DNA of 64,000 nt from assembly GCF_000613185.1 (NCBI RefSeq), contig NZ_CCBB010000003.1:496001-560000 (forward strand), in the 5' to 3' direction. A program made the translations under genes and the position numbers. The notes under the pieces were generated by a model. That model did no database searches. It worked only from the letters and a program-made list of their open reading frames with translations, and was not told the origin of the DNA. This document shows positions 1 to 7,604 of the stretch, one piece after another. This DNA is from Mycolicibacterium cosmeticum (GTDB lineage Bacteria; Actinomycetota; Actinomycetes; Mycobacteriales; Mycobacteriaceae). The first letter of the stretch is position 1. The number at the start of each line of letters is the position of its first letter.

Positions 1-198
1 GTGCAGGACCGACACCGCGAACACCCCGAGCAACATGCTGCCCGAGTGATGCCCGGCCCAGGTCAACATGTCGGTGTGGGTGGTCAGCCCGGGGATGAAG
101 CCGGCGATGCCGACAACGAGGAACAGCGCGCCGACCGCGAGGGCGGCGATGCGCACGGCCGGCGTATGGCTGCGCGTGTGCGGAGTGGAAGTGGTCAT
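1..198 (-). CDS. DUF4383 domain membrane protein (partial, C-terminus cut by window edge)
   Basis: The first 66 codons of a small integral membrane protein are visible, starting at an ATG read on the minus strand (198-196). After a Thr/Ser-rich start there is a hydrophobic helix (about residues 19-40, containing ALFLVVGIAGFIPG). A motif follows with GHHSG and a second hydrophobic stretch, MLLGVFAVSVLH. This matches the DUF4383 family of actinobacterial four-helix membrane proteins, whose function is unknown. The remainder lies outside the window. It is divergent from the Dps gene, so the 100 bp between them carries both promoters. The family call rests on motif recognition only. Confidence 0.75.
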   Translation of the reverse strand, partial: MTTSTPHTRSHTPAVRIAALAVGALFLVVGIAGFIPGLTTHTDMLTWAGHHSGSMLLGVFAVSVLH

Positions 199-238
199 GG
201 CCACGGGTTACCCCGGACTGTGCCGTTGAACCCGGCCT

Positions 239-264
239 GATTGGTCGCGCGCGGCCGGGGGTAC
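239..264 (+). promoter_or_regulatory. Candidate SigF-type promoter of dps
   Basis: GATT (239-242) and GGGTAC (259-264) are separated by 16 nt, close to the mycobacterial SigF pattern GTTT-N15-17-GGGTAT. The element lies about 38 bp upstream of the Dps start. Dps of M. smegmatis is reported to be transcribed by SigF/SigH in stationary phase, which fits. One -35 base and one -10 base deviate from consensus, so this is a candidate only. Confidence 0.4.
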
Positions 265-301
265 TCGCAGCCGGTAGTCATCTGCGTAAAGGAGCGAATT
301 G

Positions 302-841
302 ATGAGTGAGTTCACCATTCCCGGCCTCTCCGACAAGGACAGCCGCGAGATCGCCGATCTGCTTCAGCGCCAGCTGAGCACCTACAACGATCTGCACCTC
401 ACCCTCAAGCACGTGCATTGGAATGTCGTGGGGCCCAACTTCATCGGCGTACACGAGATGATCGACCCGCAGGTGGAGCTGGTGCGCGGCTTCGCCGACG
501 ATGTCGCCGAGCGCATCGCCGCGCTGGGTGTCTCCCCGCAGGGCACGCCGGGGGCGATCATCAAAGACCGGGTGTGGGACGACTATTCGGTGGGCCGCGA
601 CACGGTGCAGGCGCACCTGGCCGCGCTGGATCTGGTGTACAACGGCGTCATCTCCGACACCCGCAAGGCCATCGAACGGCTCGACGACCTGGACCTGGTG
701 TCCCAGGACCTGTTGATCGAGCACGCGGGCCAGATGGAGAAGTTCCAGTGGTTCGTCCGGGCGCATCTGGAGAGCGCGGGCGGCACGCTGGCGAACGAGG
801 GGGAGCAGACCGAGAAAGGCGCTGCCGCGGCGGCGCGGTGA
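302..841 (+). CDS. dps: Dps, DNA-binding ferritin-like protein (stationary-phase protection)
   Basis: This is a 179-residue Dps protein, the usual length for the mycobacterial Dps1 type. Dps forms dodecamers that oxidise and store iron and, in mycobacteria, condense DNA in stationary phase. The ferroxidase residues are visible at the subunit interface: His39 in KHVHWN, His51, Asp55 and Glu59 in GVHEMIDPQVE. The ATG at 302 is preferred to the TTG at 299 because it is 6 bases after the ribosome binding site AAAGGAG (288-294). A SigF-like promoter lies upstream. The 3' end overlaps a 20-bp direct repeat shared with the convergent udgX gene. The family assignment is secure; the DNA-binding C-terminal tail is short but contains Lys and Arg. 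Confidence 0.95.
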   Translation: MSEFTIPGLSDKDSREIADLLQRQLSTYNDLHLTLKHVHWNVVGPNFIGVHEMIDPQVELVRGFADDVAERIAALGVSPQGTPGAIIKDRVWDDYSVGRDTVQAHLAALDLVYNGVISDTRKAIERLDDLDLVSQDLLIEHAGQMEKFQWFVRAHLESAGGTLANEGEQTEKGAAAAAR

Positions 842-871
842 TCCGGCTTGAGCCGCGGCGGCGCGGTGATC
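824..871. repeat. 20-bp direct repeat at the convergent dps/udgX ends
   Basis: GCCGCGGCGGCGCGGTGATC occurs at 824-843 and again at 852-871, a 28-bp period. The first copy contains the TGA stop of dps (839-841). The second supplies most of the udgX stop on the other strand (TCA at 870-872). The two genes end within this duplication. Confidence 0.8.
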
Positions 872-1550
872 AGGTCCCGGTGCGCAGGCCCGCGGCGAAG
901 CGGAGGTCCTCGACCAGTGAGTCGAAGGCCTCGGCACGGCTGTCGTCCGGGCCGCGCAGCACCGCCGACGGGTGGATGGTGACCACCACATCGGGTGCCG
1001 GTGCGTCGGGCAGCGACGGCATCTCCGCATCCGGAAGCGCGAGTACCTCCGCATCCGGAAGCGCGAGTACCTCGCGGCGGTGTGCGGTCAGCCGGAAGTC
1101 GTTGCCCAGCAACGACTGCGCGGCGGTGGCACCCATCAGGACCAGGGTGTCCGGAGCCACCGCCGCCAATTCGGCCAGCAGCCAGGGCCGGCAGGCCACC
1201 ACCTCGGTCCGGCTCGGCTTCTGATGAATGCGGCGCTTGCCGCGTTCGGTGAACTTGAAATGCTTGACGGCGTTGGTGACGTAGACCTGCGTACGGTCTA
1301 CCGACGCCGCGTCGAGCGCCTTGTCCAGCAGCCGGCCCGCCGGCCCGACGAACGGTTGGCCCGCCCGGTCCTCGCGATCGCCGGGCTGCTCGCCGACCAG
1401 CATGATGCGCGCCGACCGGGGCCCCGCGCCGAACACCGCCTGATCGGCATCGCGGTACAGGTCGCAGCCCCGGCAACCGCGGACGGCGTCCGCCAGAACG
1501 GTCAGGCTGCGGGTGGGCGGTACGAAGTCCGCGGCGCCGGGGTGGTCCAT
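870..1550 (-). CDS. udgX: UdgX-type uracil-DNA glycosylase
   Basis: This 226-residue protein belongs to the UdgX class of Fe-S uracil-DNA glycosylases, which bind uracil in DNA and become covalently linked to the site. The diagnostic insertion KRRIHQ is at residues 105-110, with His109 at the position reported as the covalent nucleophile in the M. smegmatis enzyme. Other family features are GEQPGD (53-58), the pocket motif PFVGPAGR (67-73), cysteines at 26, 29 and 120 for the cluster, and a C-terminal IHPSAVLR motif. The start at 1550 (ATG, then DHPGAADFVPP) aligns with the family N-terminus; an ORF extension upstream to 1667 looks non-homologous. Near the C-terminus there is an extra tandem 8-residue repeat EVLALPDA, encoded by 1023-1070, that is absent from the M. 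smegmatis protein as I recall it. Confidence 0.9.
   Translation of the reverse strand: MDHPGAADFVPPTRSLTVLADAVRGCRGCDLYRDADQAVFGAGPRSARIMLVGEQPGDREDRAGQPFVGPAGRLLDKALDAASVDRTQVYVTNAVKHFKFTERGKRRIHQKPSRTEVVACRPWLLAELAAVAPDTLVLMGATAAQSLLGNDFRLTAHRREVLALPDAEVLALPDAEMPSLPDAPAPDVVVTIHPSAVLRGPDDSRAEAFDSLVEDLRFAAGLRTGT
1023..1070. repeat. In-frame 24-bp tandem repeat inside udgX
   Basis: Two perfect 24-bp copies lie at 1023-1046 and 1047-1070 (each begins CTCCGCATCCGGAAGCG). They encode EVLALPDA twice on the minus strand. A degenerate third copy, EMPSLPDA, follows in the protein. The insertion lies in a loop between conserved blocks, so the gene stays in frame. Confidence 0.9.
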
Positions 1551-1600
1551 GCCGACGGGGTACCCGCGGCGGACACACCGGAATCGGCAAGACTGGTCGG

Positions 1601-2287
1601 ATGCCCGAGCATCCCGTCCGCGCGGTCCTGCGGCTGTCTGCCCCCATCGGTTTGGCATTCGTCCCACTGGGCATGGCGCTGGGATTCCTGGTGGTGCACG
1701 CCGGGCTGGCCTGGTGGTGGGCGCCGGTCTTCGCGGCGGTGATCTATGCGGGCTCGCTGGAGTTCCTGATGGTCGGTCTGGCGGCGGCCGGCGCCCCCGT
1801 CGCCACCGTGGCGCTGACCAGCTTCGTGGTGAACTCCCGGCACGTGTTCTACGCCTTGTCGTTCCCGCTGCAGCGCGTCCGCGGTACCGCCGCGAAGCTG
1901 TACAGCACCTACGTGTTGTCCGACGAGGCGTACGCGGTGGGCGTCAGTCCGGCGGCCGCCACCTGGACCAGCCGGCAGATCCTGTTGATGCAGTGCGCTT
2001 TTCACTTCACCTGGGCCGCTTCGGCCGGGCTGGGCGGACTGCTGGGCGCCGCCCTGCCGGTGCAGCGGCTGCAGGGTCTGGACTTCGCGCTGACGGCGCT
2101 GTTCGTGGTGCTGGCCATCGACGCCTACCGGCAGCGGCCGGACCGGCTCACCGCCGCGCTCGCCGCGGTGAGCGCGGTGACGGCCTGGCTGCTGGCGCCG
2201 GGACAGCTGCTGGTGTGTGCGTTCGCGGCGTTCACCGCGGCGCTGTTGGCGCGGTTCGCCATCGACCGCCGGCGTGCCGATGGCTGA
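1601..2287 (+). CDS. azlC: AzlC-family branched-chain amino acid exporter subunit
   Basis: This 228-residue polytopic membrane protein has the AzlC signature: a hydrophobic first helix (about residues 10-32), then the block AAVIYAGSLEFLMVGLA and the conserved NSRHVFYALSFP. AzlC is the large subunit of a two-component exporter of branched-chain amino acids, working with AzlD. Here azlD follows directly with an 8-bp overlap, so the two are translationally coupled. The ATG at 1601 is divergent from udgX, with about 50 bp between the starts. No dedicated regulator is adjacent. Confidence 0.88.
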   Translation: MPEHPVRAVLRLSAPIGLAFVPLGMALGFLVVHAGLAWWWAPVFAAVIYAGSLEFLMVGLAAAGAPVATVALTSFVVNSRHVFYALSFPLQRVRGTAAKLYSTYVLSDEAYAVGVSPAAATWTSRQILLMQCAFHFTWAASAGLGGLLGAALPVQRLQGLDFALTALFVVLAIDAYRQRPDRLTAALAAVSAVTAWLLAPGQLLVCAFAAFTAALLARFAIDRRRADG

Positions 2288-2603
2288 CCCCGGCCACATC
2301 GCCGTGCTCGTCGCGGTGAGCGCCGCCGTGACGTGGGCGCTGCGCGCGTTGCCGTTCGCCGCACTGGCGCCCATGCGGCACAGCGCCGTCGTCAAGTATC
2401 TGAGCGTGCACATGCCGCTCGGCGTGATGGTGATGCTGGCCCTGTACACCGTGCGCGACGTGCCCGAAGCCGCTGTGCGCCAGCAGGTGTGGATGGCGGT
2501 CGCGGTGGCCGTCACCGCGGGGCTGCAGGTGTGGCGCCGGCATGCGCTGGTGTCGATCCTGGCGGGCACCGTAATTTACGTGACTTTGATGACGGCGTGG
2601 TGA
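2280..2603 (+). CDS. azlD: AzlD-family small subunit of branched-chain amino acid exporter
   Basis: This 107-residue, strongly hydrophobic protein of the AzlD family partners AzlC in the cytoplasmic membrane. Typical features are TWALRALPF near residue 20 and the helix VKYLSVHMPLGVMVMLALYTVRD. The ATG at 2280 is chosen over the upstream in-frame start at 2217 because the family begins here and the upstream codons lie inside azlC. It overlaps azlC by 8 bp, which implies coupled expression and a 1:1 complex. Confidence 0.85.
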   Translation: MADPGHIAVLVAVSAAVTWALRALPFAALAPMRHSAVVKYLSVHMPLGVMVMLALYTVRDVPEAAVRQQVWMAVAVAVTAGLQVWRRHALVSILAGTVIYVTLMTAW

Positions 2604-2607
2604 GACA

Positions 2608-3402
2608 GTGAGCGCCGTGAATTTCTTCCCGGGAACCGAACTCGCGGCGCGGATCGAGGCGGCCGAGACGGCGCTGATCAGTGCGGGCGCCGCCGAGGTC
2701 CGCCCGCTGGCCGGGGGCGCGGCGTGCTTCGCCGGTCCGGATTCGCCGCTGACCAAGGTGGTGGGCCTCGGCTTCGGCGGGGTGCCCACCGACGCCGAGC
2801 TCGACGAGATCGAACGGGACTACGCGCGCCGCGGAGCGCCCGTTCAGGTGGAGCTGTCGAATTTGGCCGACCCGCGGATCGGTGCGCTGCTGACCGGTCG
2901 CGGTTATCGGCTGGTGTCGTTCGAGAATGTGCTCGGCACCCGGCCCGTCGCCGAGCCCGGCGTACCGGGCGTCCGGGTCGACAAGGCCCGTGCCGCCGAG
3001 CTGCAAGCCTGGATCGACGTGGTGGTCGACGGCTTCGCGCACCCGGACGCCGAAGGTGTGCCCAGCCATGAGGAGTTCCCGCGCGACGTCCTCGCCGCGG
3101 CGGTGCGGGATATGGTCGCCGCCGGTGCGGTCACCTACCTGGCGCGCTGCCAGGACACCATCGCCGGCGGGGCCAGCATGCGGCTGACCGACGGGGTCGC
3201 GCAGTTGACCGGGGCGGCCACCGCACCGGCGTTCCGCCGGCGCGGGGTGCAGAGCGCGTTGCTGTCGGCGCGGCTGTCCGACGCGCACGCCGCCGGCGCC
3301 GATATCGCCGTGGTCACCACCTCGCCCGGGTCACGGTCACAGCAGAACGTGCAGCGCAAGGGTTTTCAGCTGCTCTACACCCGGGCGATCCTGGTGCGCT
3401 AG
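2608..3402 (+). CDS. GNAT-family N-acetyltransferase
   Basis: This 264-residue protein ends in a GNAT fold. The acetyl-CoA-binding motif is near residues 198-222 (APAFRRRGVQSALLSARL), followed by a strand with AVVTTSPGSRSQQNVQRKGFQ, the usual motif B region. The N-terminal half looks like a degenerate second GNAT domain. Substrate cannot be deduced. GTG at 2608 starts 4 bp after azlD, so it is likely cotranscribed with azlCD. The stop (3400-3402) directly abuts the stop of the convergent flavin-binding protein. Confidence 0.8.
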   Translation: MSAVNFFPGTELAARIEAAETALISAGAAEVRPLAGGAACFAGPDSPLTKVVGLGFGGVPTDAELDEIERDYARRGAPVQVELSNLADPRIGALLTGRGYRLVSFENVLGTRPVAEPGVPGVRVDKARAAELQAWIDVVVDGFAHPDAEGVPSHEEFPRDVLAAAVRDMVAAGAVTYLARCQDTIAGGASMRLTDGVAQLTGAATAPAFRRRGVQSALLSARLSDAHAAGADIAVVTTSPGSRSQQNVQRKGFQLLYTRAILVR

Positions 3403-4029
3403 TCAGTACAGCAGCGTGCGCAGGTGATCCTCGGCGTAGTACGCCTGCAGCTGCTCCAGGGTCAGGTCCGGCTTGAACGAGCGGGCCAGCTGCGCGGTGC
3501 TGGGCATCGCGTCCGGGTTCCAGGTTTCCGGCTTCCACGCGTCCGAGCGCAGGAACGCCTTGGCGCAGTGGAAGAACACTTCCTCGACGGTGACCTCGAG
3601 GGCCAGGATGGGACGCTTGCCCTTGACGGCCATCGCGTCGAAATAAGGTGCGTCGGACAGGATTTCGGCGCGCCCGTTGACCCGAACGGTGTCCCCACGG
3701 CCGGGGATGACGAACAGCGTGCCCACCCGCGGGTTCTGCAACACGTTGAGATAGCCGTCCACACGTTTGTTGCCGGGGCGTTCCGGGATGGCGATGGTGT
3801 GCGCGTCCAGCACGTGCACGAAACCGGCCGGGTCGCCCTTCGGGGAGACGTCCACCCGGCCCTGGGCGTCGGTGGTGGCGATGAAGCACAGCGGGGAATG
3901 CGCGATCCAGTCCCGGTGGATATCGGACAGTCGGTCGCTCACCTTGTTGGCGACGGCGGCGGTGGGTTCCCCGACGATGGTCCGGAGTTCTTCGGCGGTC
4001 GTGACTTCGGTTCGCATACGGTCCATCAT
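3403..4029 (-). CDS. Pyridoxamine 5'-phosphate oxidase-family FMN-binding protein
   Basis: This 208-residue protein belongs to the split-barrel FMN-binding family related to pyridoxamine phosphate oxidase (MSMEG_1061-like group). The central region HSPLCFIATTDAQGRVDVSPKGDP is characteristic, as is GKRPILALEVTVEEVFFHCAKAF. Family members bind FMN or F420 and act on diverse small molecules; the actual substrate is not predictable. The first ATG (4029) forms an ATGA overlap with the menE stop, so it is translationally coupled to menE. ATG codons at 4026 and 4017 are alternatives. In context it is the last gene of a DUF3349-menE operon. Confidence 0.82.
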   Translation of the reverse strand: MMDRMRTEVTTAEELRTIVGEPTAAVANKVSDRLSDIHRDWIAHSPLCFIATTDAQGRVDVSPKGDPAGFVHVLDAHTIAIPERPGNKRVDGYLNVLQNPRVGTLFVIPGRGDTVRVNGRAEILSDAPYFDAMAVKGKRPILALEVTVEEVFFHCAKAFLRSDAWKPETWNPDAMPSTAQLARSFKPDLTLEQLQAYYAEDHLRTLLY

Positions 4030-5117
4030 CCGGTGTCACCGAACCGTCGGGAAAGCGCTTTTCGGTCTAGCTTGCCGATACCGCGCCGCGGCAGCGCGTC
4101 GACGACGTGGATCTCGCGCGGCGCGGCGGTCACTTCCAGCGTCTCCGCGATCAGGGCGCGGATCTCGGGCAGGGCCGGTGGTGCCGCACCGGGCACCGCG
4201 ACGATGGCCGCGGCCACCCGCTGTCCCAGCCGCGCGTCGGGAACCCCGAACACGGCGCATTCGGCCACCGCGGGATGGCCGGCCAGGGCGTTCTCCACCA
4301 GTTGCGGCAGCACGGTGAGCCCGCCGGTGCTGATGGCGTCGTCGACGCGGCCGAGGATCGACAGCACCCCGGAACCGTCGAGCGTGCCGAGGTCGTCGGT
4401 GCGGAACCAGCCCCGTTCGGCGAACGGGTCGGGGGTCACCGGGTTGCGGTAGCCGTCGGCCACCATGGCCCCGCCGAGCACCACGCGGCCGTCGTCGATG
4501 CGCACCCGCACACCGTCGAGCGCCCGCCCGTCGTACACGCATCCGCCTGCGGTCTCACTCATCCCGTAGGTGCGCACCACCCGGATGCCGGCGGCGGCCG
4601 CCCGTTCGCCGACACCGGCCGGCATCGGGCCCCCTCCGATCAGCACGGCGTCCAGTTCGGCCAGTGCCGCCACCGCGGCCGGTTCGTCGAGCAGCTTGAC
4701 CAGTTGCGTGGCCACCAGTGAGGCGTATCGGCGGCCGGATCCCAGGGCGGCGACCGCCGAGATCACGTCGGCCGCGGTGACGCTCGCCGGGATCGCCACC
4801 GGCGTCGTGCCGGCCAGCACGCTGCGGACCAGCACCTGCAACCCGGCGATGTGATGGGCGGGCAACGCCAGCAGCCAGTGGCCGGGGCCGCCGAGGCGGT
4901 CGTGGGTGGCGTGTGCGCTCGCGGTCAGCGCGGTGACCGACAGCATGGCGCCCTTGGGGGTGCCGGTGGTGCCGGATGTCGGCACCACCACCGCGATGTG
5001 GTCGCCGACGGATTCGCCCGCCCGCAGGGCACCGGTCAGCAGGTCGGCCTGGCGGGGGTCGTCGGAGGGGACCGGCAACAGCGCCGGACGCCCGTCGCCG
5101 GGCTGCCCGGTGAGCAC
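4026..5117 (-). CDS. menE: MenE, o-succinylbenzoate-CoA ligase
   Basis: MenE activates o-succinylbenzoate with ATP and CoA in menaquinone synthesis, producing the substrate of MenB (18111-19022). This 363-residue acyl-adenylate enzyme has the P-loop-like motif TSGTTGTPKGA near residue 47, the adenylation motif YGMSETAG, the hinge ILGRVDDAISTGG and the C-terminal catalytic Lys in PRRGIGKLDRKAL. GTG at 5117 matches the annotated start of the M. tuberculosis protein (Rv0542c). However, 24 further codons upstream read TVLRPLPIEPGAAALSALP and look like native N-terminus, beginning at an ATA codon (5189-5187) that overlaps the DUF3349 stop. The true start may therefore be upstream. Confidence 0.93.
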   Translation of the reverse strand: MLTGQPGDGRPALLPVPSDDPRQADLLTGALRAGESVGDHIAVVVPTSGTTGTPKGAMLSVTALTASAHATHDRLGGPGHWLLALPAHHIAGLQVLVRSVLAGTTPVAIPASVTAADVISAVAALGSGRRYASLVATQLVKLLDEPAAVAALAELDAVLIGGGPMPAGVGERAAAAGIRVVRTYGMSETAGGCVYDGRALDGVRVRIDDGRVVLGGAMVADGYRNPVTPDPFAERGWFRTDDLGTLDGSGVLSILGRVDDAISTGGLTVLPQLVENALAGHPAVAECAVFGVPDARLGQRVAAAIVAVPGAAPPALPEIRALIAETLEVTAAPREIHVVDALPRRGIGKLDRKALSRRFGDTG

Positions 5118-5185
5118 CGCCTCGATCGTGGGCAGCGCCGACAGGGCCGCCGCGCCGGGCTCGATGGGCAGCGGGCGCAGGACGG

Positions 5186-5503
5186 TTATGGGGTCTCCTC
5201 GTCGTCGGCCGTGTCGGTGTCCCGCGGATCGTCGAGCGGCCAGCCCGTGGCGGCCAGCCGATTCCGCACGCGCTCCACGTCTTCTTCGCGGGGCAACTCG
5301 TCGGTGATCTGGGTGATCAGCACGCCGATGTCGATGTGGTCGAACTCGCCGCGGTCGACCAGGTCCTGAGCGACGGCCTTGACCTCGTCATTGCTGAGGC
5401 GACGAGTGAGTAGTGCCATCAGTGGCACGCGATCCGGACCTGGAACCCCTTCGGGATAGCCGGCATTCAGCCACGCCACGATCTTTGCGAGAAATGCGTT
5501 CAC
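5186..5503 (-). CDS. DUF3349 protein (Rv0543c-like)
   Basis: This small protein of 105 residues is of the actinobacterial DUF3349 family, homologous to Rv0543c. Its function is unknown; the fold is a small helical bundle. The motif WLNAGYPEGVPGPDRVPLMALL is near the N-terminus, with ATGWPLDDP near the C-terminus. GTG at 5503 is chosen because a strong AGGAGGA ribosome binding site lies just upstream; the longer ORF to 5530 would bury that site. It precedes menE. A second DUF3349 paralogue is encoded on the other strand at 7288-7590, on the far side of pitA. Confidence 0.88.
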   Translation of the reverse strand: MNAFLAKIVAWLNAGYPEGVPGPDRVPLMALLTRRLSNDEVKAVAQDLVDRGEFDHIDIGVLITQITDELPREEDVERVRNRLAATGWPLDDPRDTDTADDEETP

Positions 5504-5644
5504 CGCTCGTCCTCCTCCCTCGAGTCGCATCGATGGTAGTGCCCGCGATCACGGGCCGCCGCGAACAAATCGGCGCCCATGTCCGTCCCCAGGAGAACGC
5601 ACCGGGGCGCCAAGATGAACACTGGGTGAACTCCTGTCGGGCAG

Positions 5645-5673
5645 TTGAGAATTGCCTGGTCAGACCATATTGA
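5645..5673 (+). promoter_or_regulatory. Candidate promoter of pitA
   Basis: TTGAGA (5645-5650) and TATTGA (5668-5673) are separated by 17 nt, a SigA-like arrangement. They lie 54 bp upstream of the pitA ATG, in an AT-richer patch of the 223-bp gap between the divergent DUF3349 and pitA genes. The match to the -10 hexamer is partial. Confidence 0.35.
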
Positions 5674-5726
5674 TAGGCGCCCTACCCGCTGGTCAAACGG
5701 GATGGCGTTACCCCAGAATTAGCGCC

Positions 5727-6965
5727 ATGAGCGCAGAGATGATCATCCTGGTGCTGTTGATTGGAACAGCGCTGGCCTTCGACTTCACCAACGGATTTCA
5801 CGACACCGGAAATGCGATGGCGACGTCGATCGCCACCGGTGCGCTGAAGCCCAAGACGGCCGTGATCCTGGCCGGTGTCCTCAACCTGGTCGGCGCTTTC
5901 CTCTCGGTCGAAGTGGCCGTCACCGTCACCACCTCGGTGCTGAAGGTGCAGGACAGCAAGACCGGACATCTGCTCTCGGGTATCGACGCGTCGATGGGCC
6001 TGACCATCATCTTCGCCGGCCTCATCGGCGGCATCCTGTGGAACCTGCTCACCTGGTTGTTCGGTATCCCGTCCAGCTCGTCGCATGCGCTCTTCGGCGG
6101 TCTGATCGGTGCCGGCCTGGCCGCGCTCGGCCTCGCGGGTGTCAACTGGCCCGGCGTGTTCCAGAAGGTGATCATCCCCGCGCTGGCCGCCCCGTTCATC
6201 GCCGGCCTGGTCGCCGCCGTCGGCACCTGGCTGGTCTACCGGATCACCCGCAACGTCATGAAGAAGCGCCGCGAAGACGGCTTCCGCTGGGGCCAGATCG
6301 CCACCGCATCGCTGGTGGCGCTGTCCCACGGCACCAACGACGCGCAGAAGACCATGGGCGTCATCGCCCTGGCGCTCATCACCACCGGCCACCTGACCGG
6401 CGATGTGAAGAAGGACGGCCTGCCGTTCTGGATCATCGCGTCCTGCGCCCTGGCCATCGGGCTGGGCACCTACATCGGTGGCTGGCGCGTCATCCGCACC
6501 CTGGGCAAGGGCCTGGTCGAGATCGAGTCGCCGCAGGGCCTGGCCGCCGAGGCCTCGTCGGCCGCCATCATCCTGAGCTCGTCGGCCGCCGGCATGGCGC
6601 TGTCCACCACGCATGTGGCCACCGGCTCGATCCTCGGTAGCGGAGTCGGCAAGCCGGGCGCCGAGGTGCGCTGGGCCGTCGCGGGCCGGATGGCCATGGC
6701 CTGGCTGATCACCCTGCCGGCCGCCGCGCTGGTGGGCGCCCTGTCCTACTGGCTGTCCTTCGGGCTCAAGTCCGCCACCGGATCGCAGCTCGTCGGTGAC
6801 GGCGTCATCTTCGTCATCCTGGTGGCGCTCTCCGGCTACATGTACTGGCGCGCCCAGCAGCAGAAGGTGGACCACAACAACGTCAACGCCGACTGGGACG
6901 AGTCGACCAACTCGGTGGTGCCCGCCGAGGTCCGTGAGGCCCGCCCCGACAAAGCCGCCGTCTGA
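5727..6965 (+). CDS. pitA: PitA, low-affinity inorganic phosphate transporter
   Basis: This 412-residue PiT-family permease takes up phosphate (as metal-phosphate) with protons. The two inverted-repeat signature motifs are visible: FDFTNGFHDTGNAMATSIATG at the N-terminus and LSHGTNDAQKTMGVIALAL in the C-terminal half. At least ten hydrophobic segments surround them. ATG at 5727 begins SAEMIILVLLIG; the upstream extension to 5652 is not family-like. It corresponds to Rv0545c, but here the pitA block faces away from menE, whereas in M. tuberculosis it is on the same strand. Two small genes follow at short spacing and are probably cotranscribed. Confidence 0.93.
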   Translation: MSAEMIILVLLIGTALAFDFTNGFHDTGNAMATSIATGALKPKTAVILAGVLNLVGAFLSVEVAVTVTTSVLKVQDSKTGHLLSGIDASMGLTIIFAGLIGGILWNLLTWLFGIPSSSSHALFGGLIGAGLAALGLAGVNWPGVFQKVIIPALAAPFIAGLVAAVGTWLVYRITRNVMKKRREDGFRWGQIATASLVALSHGTNDAQKTMGVIALALITTGHLTGDVKKDGLPFWIIASCALAIGLGTYIGGWRVIRTLGKGLVEIESPQGLAAEASSAAIILSSSAAGMALSTTHVATGSILGSGVGKPGAEVRWAVAGRMAMAWLITLPAAALVGALSYWLSFGLKSATGSQLVGDGVIFVILVALSGYMYWRAQQQKVDHNNVNADWDESTNSVVPAEVREARPDKAAV

Positions 6966-6995
6966 TCGCGACGCGACGAGAAGGAATGTGACGCA

Positions 6996-7280
6996 ATGAC
7001 TTACGTAGAAGCAATCCTCAAGGTGCTGGTGGTGGGACTCATCCTCGGCGCCGGCCTGCCCGCCCTGTTCGCCACCGGGCTGGTGGCCTTCTCCAGCGGA
7101 TCGGGCGGCACCAACAACGACGGCACCGCGCAGGCTCCCAACCCGGCGCTGCGGGCGCTCGGCCTGCTGCTGTTCGCCGTCGTCGGGGCGGTGGTGCTGA
7201 TCGGCATCCTGTGGATCACCAAGGCCACCATCATCCACCACTTCGGTTTCAACCCCGTCCCGTTCATCCCGGGTAAGTGA
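6996..7280 (+). CDS. Small membrane protein, Rv0544c-like
   Basis: This 94-residue protein has two transmembrane helices (about residues 5-32 and 53-76). A Gly/Ser/Asn-rich loop (SSGSGGTNNDGTAQAPNPALR) separates them. It is homologous to the small membrane protein that accompanies pitA in mycobacteria (Rv0544c). A role in phosphate transport is suggested only by this constant linkage. The ATG follows an AGAAGGA ribosome binding site, 30 bp after pitA. Confidence 0.82.
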   Translation: MTYVEAILKVLVVGLILGAGLPALFATGLVAFSSGSGGTNNDGTAQAPNPALRALGLLLFAVVGAVVLIGILWITKATIIHHFGFNPVPFIPGK

Positions 7281-7287
7281 GCCGAAG

Positions 7288-7590
7288 ATGACCGATACCA
7301 ACGCATTCGACAGCGTCCTGCACTGGTTGCGCGAGGGCTACCCGGAGGGCGTGCCGCCCAAGGACTACTTCCCGCTGCTGGCCCTGCTCAAGCGTTCGCT
7401 CACCGAGGAAGAGGTCGTCAAGGCGGCCCAGTCCATCCTGCGGTCGAGTGAGGCCGAGACGGTCACCGAGGCCGAGATCCGCGCCGCCGTCGAGGCCATC
7501 ATCGAGAAGGAACCCAACCCCGAGGAGATCCACCAGGTTGCCTCGCGGCTGGCCTCGGTCGGGTGGCCGCTGGCCGCGCCCGCCAGATAA
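7288..7590 (+). CDS. DUF3349 protein, second paralogue
   Basis: This 100-residue DUF3349 protein is distinct from the copy at 5186-5503. Both share the WLREGYPEGVPPKDYFPLLALL-type N-terminus and the ASVGWPLAAP-type C-terminus. This copy has a more acidic, longer middle helix (EAETVTEAEIRAAVEAIIEKEPNPEE). ATG at 7288 is 7 bp after the small membrane protein gene, so it is the last gene of the pitA operon. A strong hairpin terminator follows at 7605-7635. Function is unknown. Confidence 0.88.
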   Translation: MTDTNAFDSVLHWLREGYPEGVPPKDYFPLLALLKRSLTEEEVVKAAQSILRSSEAETVTEAEIRAAVEAIIEKEPNPEEIHQVASRLASVGWPLAAPAR

Positions 7591-7604
7591 GCCCCGCTCA
7601 CGAC

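Noticed and set aside
5682..7301. A 539-codon open frame on the minus strand
   Set aside because: It is antisense to pitA and its partner genes; the opposite strand has complete PiT motifs.
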